Part shown: positions 1 to 6,660 of the stretch, piece by piece
Layout: every line of letters starts with the position of its first letter
Position numbering within the stretch: position 1 is the stretch's first letter
Source: Methanobacteriota archaeon
GTDB lineage: Archaea > Thermoplasmatota > Poseidoniia > MGIII > CG-Epi1
Length of the DNA stretch: 17,808 nt
Direction: 5' to 3'
Assembly (NCBI GenBank): GCA_014240055.1
Contig: JAAZXP010000022.1
Coordinates: forward strand, 1-17,808
Notes under the pieces: generated by a model
What the model was told of the DNA's origin: nothing
Databases searched by the model: none
Seen by the model: only the letters and a program-made list of their open reading frames with translations
Made by a program: the position numbers and the translations under genes

Positions 1-796
1 ACCTGAAGTTGATTCGTATCGGACTGGATTAGCACCAACAATGACTGGATGGGAAATTAAAGGAGGAAAGACCCTATGGAAAAATGCCTCAAATGCAGAC
101 TTCTCCAGCATAACTAATCAAAAGATAACTGGCCTTGATAGAAGAGGGAAATATTTAATTATTAATTTAAACAAATCTAATATAATTATTCATTTGCGAA
201 TGACTGGAAGGATTGATCTTACTGATGGTGATACTCCTAAATATACAACCGTTGAAATTGATTTTATAAATAAGAAGAAAATGTGCCTAGTAGATTACCG
301 CAAATTTGGTAAAGTTTGGATTGTAACAGATATTGAAAGTGTTGTAGGTCATATAGGTATTGAACCACTGAGTAACGAATTTACCTCTAAAGAATTTATA
401 TCAATGATTAGAAAGCGAAAAGGAACACTCAAACCATTATTACTAAATCAACAATTCATAGCTGGAATTGGGAATTATTTAGCTGATGAAATTTTATTCA
501 GAGCTAGTTTACATCCCTTAAGAACTGCAGACACACTTGATAAAAAAGAAATTAAAGAGTTATACCTATCTATTAGGCACATTATTAGAAAATCAATAAG
601 TTTTGGAGGTACAACCTTTCTAACATTTAGAGGGCCTGAAGGTAAAAAAGGGGAATTTTGGAAGAAATTACAAGTCTTTAGAAAAACTGGAGAACCCTGT
701 CCACATTGTAAAAGACCAATCACTAGAATAATTGTAGGACAAAGAAGTACACATTTATGCGAAAATAAACAAAAGATGCACAAAAAAATTCAATAA
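1..796 (+). CDS. mutM: Formamidopyrimidine-DNA glycosylase (Fpg/MutM), 5'-partial
   Basis: Base-excision repair enzyme that removes oxidised purines such as 8-oxoG and formamidopyrimidines and nicks the abasic site. The frame is open from base 2 and begins PEVDSYRTGL, which matches the family's PEVETVRRGL. Only about four residues (MPEL in the family, carrying the catalytic Pro and Glu) lie beyond the window edge, so the ATG at 41 is internal. Visible family marks are the RRGKY lysine loop, DYRKFG (family DxRxFG), the helix-two-turn-helix block with AGIGNYLADE, the GGTT..F loop and a C-terminal zinc finger with the conserved QRSTHLC arginine. The fourth zinc cysteine is missing: the family's CPRC is CENK here. 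Fpg is mainly bacterial, so transfer into this lineage is likely (inference). It lies 46 bp before the small GTPase and is probably a separate unit. Confidence 0.93.
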   Translation, partial: PEVDSYRTGLAPTMTGWEIKGGKTLWKNASNADFSSITNQKITGLDRRGKYLIINLNKSNIIIHLRMTGRIDLTDGDTPKYTTVEIDFINKKKMCLVDYRKFGKVWIVTDIESVVGHIGIEPLSNEFTSKEFISMIRKRKGTLKPLLLNQQFIAGIGNYLADEILFRASLHPLRTADTLDKKEIKELYLSIRHIIRKSISFGGTTFLTFRGPEGKKGEFWKKLQVFRKTGEPCPHCKRPITRIIVGQRSTHLCENKQKMHKKIQ

Positions 797-834
797 TATT
801 AAATAGAGTGACAATTATAATGTAATCTCGAGGT
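797..834 (+). promoter_or_regulatory. Probable promoter and ribosome binding site of the GTPase gene
   Basis: The 46-bp gap after fpg is AT-rich and holds TATA-like stretches at 797-806 (TATTAAATAG) and 813-822 (AATTATAATG). GAGGT at 830-834 matches the anti-Shine-Dalgarno sequence and ends 8 nt before the ATG at 843. If the first box is used, a short leader containing this site would be made. The transcription start is inferred, not seen. Confidence 0.4.
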
Positions 835-842
835 AGAGAACC

Positions 843-1382
843 ATGATGGCTGCTAAGAAAGTATCAAAAAAGATTGTAGTACTAGGCGATCCCGCTGTAG
901 GAAAGACTAGTTTAATCCGCCGTTTTGTTATCAATGCGTTTGATGACAAATACTTAACAACGATTGGAGCTAAAATCGTAAAGAAAGAAGTCCAACTTAG
1001 ATCTGGTGGAGCAAAACCAGATATTGACGTAACTCTAATGATTTGGGATGTTGCTGGACAAAAGACTCTAGGTAATGTAAAACAAGCCTATTATCGTGGT
1101 TCAGAAGGTGCAATGATTGTTTGTGATATTACTCGAAGAGAGACTCTACTTTCAACCATTGACTGGATTAAAACCTTGATGCAAGTAACTGGAGAAATAC
1201 CGGTAGTTTTACTCGCTAATAAATGTGATTTAATGGATAAGGCACTCTTTGGTGAAAAAGAAATGTCTGAAGTATCTAAAAAACTCAACGCCTCTTTCAT
1301 GATGACTTCTGCAAAAGATGGTCGAAATGTAGGAGAAGCTTTCCAGAATATCTCTGAAAGCATGGTTGAGGGAATGTCATAG
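843..1382 (+). CDS. Ras/Rab-type small GTPase
   Basis: Stand-alone small GTP-binding switch protein of 179 residues, the usual size for Ras/Rab/Arf-like proteins. All five G motifs are visible: P-loop GDPAVGKT (residues 15-22), a candidate switch-I Thr near 40 (TTIGA), DVAGQ (69-73), NKCD (126-129) and TSAKD (155-159). The Gln after DVAG is the usual catalytic residue and is retained. There is no C-terminal cysteine for prenylation and no membrane segment, so any membrane contact would need a partner. The start is ATGATG; 843 is used here, and 846 would remove one residue. GAGGT lies 8 nt upstream. The gene is followed after 14 bp by a V4R-domain gene and then a TPR gene, suggesting a regulated switch with dedicated partners. 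Its cellular role is unknown. Confidence 0.9.
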   Translation: MMAAKKVSKKIVVLGDPAVGKTSLIRRFVINAFDDKYLTTIGAKIVKKEVQLRSGGAKPDIDVTLMIWDVAGQKTLGNVKQAYYRGSEGAMIVCDITRRETLLSTIDWIKTLMQVTGEIPVVLLANKCDLMDKALFGEKEMSEVSKKLNASFMMTSAKDGRNVGEAFQNISESMVEGMS

Positions 1383-1383
1383 A

Positions 1384-1396
1384 AGGGCTGAGCCCT
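1384..1396. repeat. Short palindrome AGGGCT-G-AGCCCT abutting the next start codon
   Basis: Two perfect 6-bp arms flank a single central base. The element fills almost the whole gap between the GTPase stop and the ATG at 1397. The loop is too short for a stable intramolecular hairpin, so a protein-binding site or chance are both possible. No Shine-Dalgarno-like sequence is seen at a usual distance from this start. Confidence 0.4.
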
Positions 1397-1846
1397 ATGG
1401 ATGACTTTTACGATACTGATGTTGGAGTACAAACATCTGACATCTTAGTCTTGCCGAGTACTTTTCTTGGCACTCTATGGACTGAACTACAAAGCGTGGG
1501 TAATGAAAAAGCCCGTAGTATTTTATTCAAATGTGGGCATACAGTCGGTAAAAGTTTATCGGTTAATTATGTTGATATGGGAACTGAAGACCTCGACATG
1601 GTCTTGAACCAAGCGTGGGCTGAAGCTGGACTGGGACATTTATTTGTTCTAGACACAAATGAAGAACAAGTTGTTGTAAAATTAGAAAATCTTCTTGAAA
1701 TTGGCATAATTGGTTCAGAAAACCACTGCGATTTTACAGGAGGTTGTCTTGCTGGTGTACTTGAAGGACTCCTACAACAACCTTATAGCGTGGTAGAAGA
1801 AATGGTAGGAGAAGAGACAAGGCTCTTCAAGTTTAACAAAAAGTAA
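1397..1846 (+). CDS. V4R-domain (Bet3/TRAPP-related fold) protein
   Basis: A 149-residue soluble protein with no signal peptide or membrane segment. The C-terminal half carries a pattern typical of V4R (4-vinyl-reductase) domains: ENHCDFTGGCLAGVLEGLL at about 108-126, preceded by a beta-strand block (QVVVKLENLLEIGII) and followed by an ETRLFKF strand. Cys46, Cys111 and Cys117 could bind metal or a small ligand. The N-terminal part resembles the helical lead-in seen in V4R proteins. V4R domains are structurally related to Bet3-type TRAPP subunits, which act on Rab GTPases in eukaryotes; that relation is established knowledge. A role as regulator of the adjacent GTPase is inference. The domain was assigned by pattern only; a different sensor fold is possible. 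Confidence 0.65.
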   Translation: MDDFYDTDVGVQTSDILVLPSTFLGTLWTELQSVGNEKARSILFKCGHTVGKSLSVNYVDMGTEDLDMVLNQAWAEAGLGHLFVLDTNEEQVVVKLENLLEIGIIGSENHCDFTGGCLAGVLEGLLQQPYSVVEEMVGEETRLFKFNKK

Positions 1847-1848
1847 AT

Positions 1849-2754
1849 ATGGCAGGAAAGTGGAAGAAAACATTAGATGATTTACTATACAACGGTGATC
1901 TAGACGGTGCATACAATTTACTGGATGGAATATTAAGAGACAATTCAGGAGACTTGCAAGCTAGATTAGCTTTTGGAAAAGTGCAATATGAATTAGGAGA
2001 TCCCGATAATGCAAGAAATACATTTGATACTGTTTTGAAAAATAGCCCTCGAAATGGTGAAGCCCTGAAAGGAAAAGCTGAAGTTTGTGAATTACTTGGT
2101 GAATATGAAGAAGCTATCCGTTCATACCACATGGCTACACAAGCTAAACCTAAAGACATAGATGCTTGGAAATCAATGGGAATTCTTTTAACAAAGTTAA
2201 AGAAATTTGGTAAAGCTGATAAGTGTTGGAATGCTATTTTAAGAATAAATGCAAGAGATGCTGAGGCCTGGTACAATAAGGGATATGCAAAAATGTTGGT
2301 TCAAAAATATGATGATGCTGAAAAATGTCTTAAAAAAGCAATAAAATTTAAAGCAGATATGAAAGAAGCTCATAATGATTTAGTAATGGTTCTTAGAAAG
2401 AAAAAAGACCATAAAGGTGCATTAATAGTCTGTAATCATGCTCTAAAATCGCATGATAGCGATGATACACTTCATAGAAATAAAGGCAATATCCTTTATG
2501 CCTTAGATAGGCCTGAAGAAGCTCTGGAAGCTTTTGAAAAGGCTCTCGAATTAAATCCTTACGTTGTTGACACTTGGGTAAACAAGGGAACTGTTTTATG
2601 GAAAGCAATGGAAATGCGCGATGAAGCTCTCTCTGCATTTGACAAAGCTCTCGAAATTAATCCTCAGTTTATAGCTGCAGTTGATTCAAGAATAAATCTT
2701 GAAGCAGAGATTAAAGCAAATAAACCTAGTTTCTTCAAACGAATATTCGGATAA
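1849..2754 (+). CDS. Tetratricopeptide (TPR) repeat protein
   Basis: A 301-residue protein made almost entirely of about eight 34-residue TPR helical pairs. Clear repeats include GKVQYELGDPDNARNTFDTV, GKAEVCELLGEYEEAIRSY, GYAKMLVQKYDDAEKCLKKA, GNILYALDRPEEALEAFEKA and the last repeat ending FDKALEINPQ. Spacing and the A/G-L-Y-A-F consensus are regular. There is no signal peptide or membrane segment, and the C-terminus ends in a basic tail (KPSFFKRIFG). TPR arrays are protein-docking scaffolds, so this one cannot be given a partner from sequence alone. It starts 2 nt after the V4R stop, so it is very likely co-transcribed with the GTPase and V4R genes. Confidence 0.88.
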   Translation: MAGKWKKTLDDLLYNGDLDGAYNLLDGILRDNSGDLQARLAFGKVQYELGDPDNARNTFDTVLKNSPRNGEALKGKAEVCELLGEYEEAIRSYHMATQAKPKDIDAWKSMGILLTKLKKFGKADKCWNAILRINARDAEAWYNKGYAKMLVQKYDDAEKCLKKAIKFKADMKEAHNDLVMVLRKKKDHKGALIVCNHALKSHDSDDTLHRNKGNILYALDRPEEALEAFEKALELNPYVVDTWVNKGTVLWKAMEMRDEALSAFDKALEINPQFIAAVDSRINLEAEIKANKPSFFKRIFG

Positions 2755-2769
2755 GATAGGCAAGCATTT

Positions 2770-2806
2770 AAGGAGCTGCCAGATGAACCTAGTCCTTGCC
2801 AAATGA
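2770..2806 (+). promoter_or_regulatory. Strong Shine-Dalgarno with a 7-codon ORF ahead of mcm
   Basis: AAGGAG at 2770-2775 is the best ribosome binding site in the window. It lies 7 nt before an ATG at 2783, not near the mcm start. That ATG opens a 7-codon frame (MNLVLAK, stop TGA 2804-2806) overlapping the TTG at 2796 in the mcm frame. It could be a leader peptide, a re-initiation device, a +1 frameshift start for MCM or the result of a one-base sequence error. Confidence 0.45.
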
Positions 2807-5081
2807 CATACCCTTAGACGAACTTATGGAATTGTGGAGATCTTTCTTCCAAGACTCCCGAAACAGACCCATTGATAAGTCTGGGAAAGAAGCATCTGCT
2901 CCAAAATGTAGTACTTGTAAAGGAGAAGGAAGTATAGTAATTGGTAGAGAGGCTCTACTAGACGATGCCGAACCCGCTACGAAAGTATGTCCAAATTGTA
3001 ATGGAGAAAGAGTTGATTCAAACAATATACCTACATATGGAGATGAAATACAGAAAGTAGCCAAAGAATATCCCGAAGGTACAAGATCAATCGGTGTAAC
3101 ATGGGAAGCTGTTGCAGACTTTAATGCAAGGTTATCAAGTAATCTAAGATGGAATCTAGATGAAACCCTAGATGCTGCAAAGCAAATTGTTCAAGAGTTT
3201 ATAGACGATGATACAAAGATAAGGATAAGAGAAGAACACCGTACTAAAGTGGACTTAGATGTCGTTCCTGTTGGAATACCTGATGAATTATATGTTGTAG
3301 ATATTAGTGGATTAAGAAAAGAACATCTTTATCGTACTGTAAAACTAAAAGGTTTAGTCAGAAAAGCAACACCTGTAAGACCGCGCATGGAAATTGGACT
3401 ATTCGAATGTGAATGGGAAAGACATCGAAATTCCTATATCCAAGATTTTTTTACTGTTGAAAAACCCATAAAATGTACTTCCGAAGGATGTAAGTGTGCA
3501 GACTTCAAATTGAGAGAAGACTTATCTCAATTTATAGATTCCCAAAAAATAGAAATACAAGAATATCCTGAAGATTTGCCTCCCGGCTCTCAGCCTGAAA
3601 GATTAACTGCATACTTCGAAAGTTCTTTGGCCCACAAAATCCAACCTGGAGATAGAGTTGCAATTGTAGGAATAATAAAACCTAAAACACAATTTCAAGG
3701 AAGAAGACAAAAAAGTGAATTTGACATTTACCTATATGCTCATAGTATTGACGAAAAAATAGGGGAAGACGAAGCTATAGATCCAACAGCGACTGAATTA
3801 ATGGAAATTCAAGAATTAGCCCAACAAGAAGACATAGCTGAAAGAATACGTGATTCCATATCTCCTACTATTTTTGGGATGGAATGGGAAAAAAGAGCAC
3901 TTGCTCTACAACAATTTGGAGGAGTTAACAAAGAATTACCAGATGGAACTCGCATTAGAGGAGATATACACATGCTAATGATGGGTGATCCTGGATTAGC
4001 AAAATCCCAATTGCTTAGGTCTGCTGCTAGAATTGCTCCTCGGGGTGTGATGGCTACAGGTAAATCTACATCTGCTGCAGGATTAACTGCTGCTGCAGTT
4101 AGAGATGAATTTGGAGAGGGAAGGTGGAGTCTAGAGGCAGGTACCCTCGTTCTCGCATCTGGTGGTATTGCTTGTATTGACGAAATAGATAAGATGTCTG
4201 AGGAAGACAGATCATCTATGCATGAAGCAATGGAACAACAAACTATCAGTATTGCTAAAGCAGGAATTAATGCTCAACTCAAATCAAAATGTTCAGTTCT
4301 TGCTGCAGCTAATCCGCGCCGCAGTAGATTCGATATGACTATGCCGCTTCCACCTCAAGTTAACATGCCCGTTTCTTTGCTAAGTAGATTCGATATATTT
4401 TTTATAATTACTGATAAGCCTAATCCTGAGAGAGATAACTTACTAGCTGATAGAATTCTGGAAAGTCATAGAGCTGGAGGTGAGTTGGTTCCAGGTGAAA
4501 CTAATGATACTAGTGAATTGGACTTAAGGACGTTGGAAGGTCCAATCAGTTCTCATATGCTGAAAATGTATATTGCCTATGCTAAGAAATTAAGGCCTAT
4601 TATGTCTTCACAGGCTCAATACAAAATAAAAGAATATTATACAGGACTAAGAAGACGATATCACAGCGTGGATGATCAAGACAAAACTATGCCAATTACT
4701 CCAAGACAATTAGAATCCATCATAAGACTGGCAGAAGCTGAAGCTAAAATGTATTTATCTGATACTGTTGACGTTAAACACGCAGATAGTGCTATTGATT
4801 TAATGAATTTATTCCTTAATGTTACCCTTGGCGGAGATGTTGACTTTGCCTTCTTCGGTGTAGATGCTGATCAAAGAAAGAAAGACTCTGATCCTAGAAT
4901 TCTTTTAAGAACTATTGTCAAAGAAGCTGGACCTGGCGGCATGGATGAAAAAGAAATTTTTGATAGGATGAGAGAAGAAGGCGGATACAGACTGGAAGAA
5001 GTTGAAAAATACCTCCGTGAAGCAAGGGAAAAAGACGGTACTTTATTGAAAGATGGATATGATAAGTGGAGAACAGTTTGA
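2796..5081 (+). CDS. mcm: Replicative DNA helicase MCM
   Basis: ATP-driven hexameric 3'-5' helicase that unwinds DNA at the replication fork; 761 residues, somewhat longer than a usual archaeal MCM. An N-terminal section carries a CxxCxGxG pair (C38/C41 and C65/C68). The N-terminal OB region has C205-x4-H210 and C227-x4-C232 as likely zinc ligands. The AAA+ core has Walker A GDPGLAKS (397-404), Walker B IACIDEID (458-465), sensor-1 AAANP (503-507) and arginine finger SRFD (530-533). A C-terminal winged helix follows (about 695-761). No intein interrupts the Walker A or sensor sites. The start is a TTG, since an in-frame TAG lies at 2790; ATG at 2826 is an alternative that would remove ten residues. 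The downstream methyltransferase overlaps its stop. Confidence 0.96.
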   Translation: MPNDIPLDELMELWRSFFQDSRNRPIDKSGKEASAPKCSTCKGEGSIVIGREALLDDAEPATKVCPNCNGERVDSNNIPTYGDEIQKVAKEYPEGTRSIGVTWEAVADFNARLSSNLRWNLDETLDAAKQIVQEFIDDDTKIRIREEHRTKVDLDVVPVGIPDELYVVDISGLRKEHLYRTVKLKGLVRKATPVRPRMEIGLFECEWERHRNSYIQDFFTVEKPIKCTSEGCKCADFKLREDLSQFIDSQKIEIQEYPEDLPPGSQPERLTAYFESSLAHKIQPGDRVAIVGIIKPKTQFQGRRQKSEFDIYLYAHSIDEKIGEDEAIDPTATELMEIQELAQQEDIAERIRDSISPTIFGMEWEKRALALQQFGGVNKELPDGTRIRGDIHMLMMGDPGLAKSQLLRSAARIAPRGVMATGKSTSAAGLTAAAVRDEFGEGRWSLEAGTLVLASGGIACIDEIDKMSEEDRSSMHEAMEQQTISIAKAGINAQLKSKCSVLAAANPRRSRFDMTMPLPPQVNMPVSLLSRFDIFFIITDKPNPERDNLLADRILESHRAGGELVPGETNDTSELDLRTLEGPISSHMLKMYIAYAKKLRPIMSSQAQYKIKEYYTGLRRRYHSVDDQDKTMPITPRQLESIIRLAEAEAKMYLSDTVDVKHADSAIDLMNLFLNVTLGGDVDFAFFGVDADQRKKDSDPRILLRTIVKEAGPGGMDEKEIFDRMREEGGYRLEEVEKYLREAREKDGTLLKDGYDKWRTV

Positions 5082-5662
5082 ACTATAAATTACTACAAAA
5101 CTCTCCAGATTTTAAAAATCCAAGACCTGAGCTTGAACAATACACAACACCTGTTGACATTGCTCTAGAGATAATAAAACAAGCCAATTCACAGGGTCAC
5201 CTTTCTGGAACTGTAGCTGATTTTGGGTGTGGAACTGGTAGACTCGCTATTGGTGCAGCCATACTAGGGGCAAATGTGACTGGCTATGAGATTGATGATG
5301 AAGCATTAGATTTAGCGATGGAATACTCTAAAGAAAATAATTTAGATATAAATTGGATTAGTATGGCTGTTGAGAATATTGATGAATCGTATGACACAAT
5401 AATAATGAATCCTCCATTTGGTTCTCAGCGACCTGGGGCTGATGCTATTTTTTTAGAAAAAGCACTCGAATTAGCATCTAATATCTGGACAATTCACATG
5501 GCTGAAACGAAGGACTTTATTCAGAAGCTAGTTAAGGCAAATTCGGGAGAAATTATATCTGCTTATGAATTTGATTTTTTATTAAACAAGACAATGCCAT
5601 TCCATACTAGAGATAAAAAGACGAAGAAAGCAATACTTTATCACATAGCGTCTCTGAGATGA
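5078..5662 (+). CDS. METTL5-like rRNA adenine methyltransferase
   Basis: Rossmann-fold SAM-dependent methyltransferase. DFGCGTG is the SAM-binding motif I, and NPPF is the catalytic motif of enzymes that methylate the amino group of adenine. The order LEQY-T-P, GAAILGA, GYEID, MNPPFGSQ, FLEKALELA, then IHM...FIQK follows METTL5, which makes m6A in eukaryotic small-subunit rRNA. The archaeal target is inferred to be rRNA. The start is likely TTG at 5078: GGAG lies 6 nt upstream at 5068-5071, and TTGA overlaps the mcm stop. A GTG at 5066 would add four residues. The length of about 194 is normal for the family. It is followed after 4 nt by csl4, an association known from archaeal exosome gene clusters. 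Confidence 0.85.
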   Translation: MNYKLLQNSPDFKNPRPELEQYTTPVDIALEIIKQANSQGHLSGTVADFGCGTGRLAIGAAILGANVTGYEIDDEALDLAMEYSKENNLDINWISMAVENIDESYDTIIMNPPFGSQRPGADAIFLEKALELASNIWTIHMAETKDFIQKLVKANSGEIISAYEFDFLLNKTMPFHTRDKKTKKAILYHIASLR

Positions 5663-5666
5663 GAAT

Positions 5667-6215
5667 ATGAAGCAACCAGGTGATAAACTAGGAAGTGCGA
5701 TGGAATACATGCCCGGTAGTGGCGTCTATGAGATTAATGGTGATTTAATTGCAGGTGTTTGTGGTGAACTTAAAGAAAATAATGAAACAATGGAAATGAG
5801 TATTATACCTTCAGTTTCAGTTCCAATTGATATTAAAGAAGGAGATACTGTATTTGGTAGAATTCAAATGACAAGAAATAGTATGGCCTCTGTTGAAGTC
5901 CTAAAAGTAAAGGGTAAAAAAAGATCTATTGGGAACTATACTGTAGGTACTTTACATGTAGCTAAAATGTCAAAAGATTATGTTTCTAATATCGGTGACG
6001 TGTATCAAGCTAATGACCTAATTCAAGCAACGGTGATTAAAGCTAAGCCAGCAATTGAATTAGCCACAAATTCAGATAATGATGGGGTGGTTTTTGCAAG
6101 ATGTGATGTTACTCATGACGTTCTAAAAGTTGTAGACGGTGAATTATGGTCAGAAGAGCTAAGAAGAAGAGTTCCAAGAAAGTTATCTAAGATATATGGT
6201 AAAGTCCAAGTTTAG
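5667..6215 (+). CDS. csl4: Archaeal exosome cap subunit Csl4
   Basis: RNA-binding cap protein of the archaeal exosome, which recruits substrates and the DnaG partner to the Rrp41-Rrp42 ring. The N-terminal domain shows the family signature PGDKLG..MEYMPGSGVYEINGDL..GVCG (residues 4-33). An S1 RNA-binding domain spans about 57-135. A C-terminal segment ends RVPRKLSKIYG, matching the RKxSxxYG end of the family's zinc ribbon. The ribbon's cysteines are lost: only C146 remains of the usual two CxxC knuckles. The length of 182 is typical. It sits 4 nt downstream of the METTL5-like gene, and the last 20 bp overlap the start of a PKD protein gene in another frame. Confidence 0.92.
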   Translation: MKQPGDKLGSAMEYMPGSGVYEINGDLIAGVCGELKENNETMEMSIIPSVSVPIDIKEGDTVFGRIQMTRNSMASVEVLKVKGKKRSIGNYTVGTLHVAKMSKDYVSNIGDVYQANDLIQATVIKAKPAIELATNSDNDGVVFARCDVTHDVLKVVDGELWSEELRRRVPRKLSKIYGKVQV

Positions 6216-6660
6216 TTTAATCTTAATACTTTTTATTTTACTGCTACCTTCAGCTTCAAGTGAAGTAACGATTACTGCTAATAGTAAAGAAAACTTAGTT
6301 TTTGTCAACTCTGGAGAGAATGTAACATTTAATTCGTTAGGGATTGAAAATTCAACTTCAATTCTGTGGGATTTCGGTAGAGATATCAATGGCCCGGAGA
6401 CTAGATATTCAGAACAACAAAATATAACTCACATAGTTCATGCTTCTGGTAGATATAATGTCACATTCACTGCATCATATAGTGACACTCAAAATGTAGT
6501 CAAAGAATTAATTCTGATTGTTAACTATGAAGAAAACTATCAAGACAACATCGTTCACAATGAAGCTTTATTTTTTGCCATAGCAGGTTCAGAACTCATT
6601 ATGAGTGCCATTTTGGGCTATTGGACACAACAAATCCGTAAAGAAAAAGTCTATCTCTGA
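6196..6660 (+). CDS. Small secreted/membrane protein with one PKD domain
   Basis: A 154-residue protein with an N-terminal signal peptide (MVKSKFSLILILFILLLPSA, then SS-EV), a single PKD/Ig-like beta-sandwich domain and a C-terminal hydrophobic helix at about 124-142 followed by a basic tail (QQIRKEK). PKD marks are WDFGRD (58-63) and the later Y-N-V-T-F strand (87-91). The topology is probably extracellular domain with a C-terminal membrane anchor. Its ATG lies inside csl4, giving a 20-bp overlap, and its stop overlaps the opposing PKD gene by 10 bp. The link to exosome genes is probably only shared transcription. It lacks the GLPSIS tail found on the larger surface proteins. The specific function is unknown. 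Confidence 0.75.
   Translation: MVKSKFSLILILFILLLPSASSEVTITANSKENLVFVNSGENVTFNSLGIENSTSILWDFGRDINGPETRYSEQQNITHIVHASGRYNVTFTASYSDTQNVVKELILIVNYEENYQDNIVHNEALFFAIAGSELIMSAILGYWTQQIRKEKVYL

Noticed and set aside
475..783. 102-codon minus-strand frame opposite fpg
   Set aside because: It lies wholly antisense to well-conserved Fpg motifs and its translation has no recognisable domain; shadow frame.
1384..1396. Intrinsic terminator between the GTPase and V4R genes
   Set aside because: The palindrome has a one-base centre and no T tract follows; the next ATG begins immediately after it.
1833..2276. 147-codon minus-strand frame opposite the TPR gene
   Set aside because: Antisense to clear TPR repeats; the long open frame follows from the repeat codon composition.
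3980..4340. Intein in the MCM Walker A or sensor region
   Set aside because: MCM is a common intein host, but the motifs are continuous and normally spaced.
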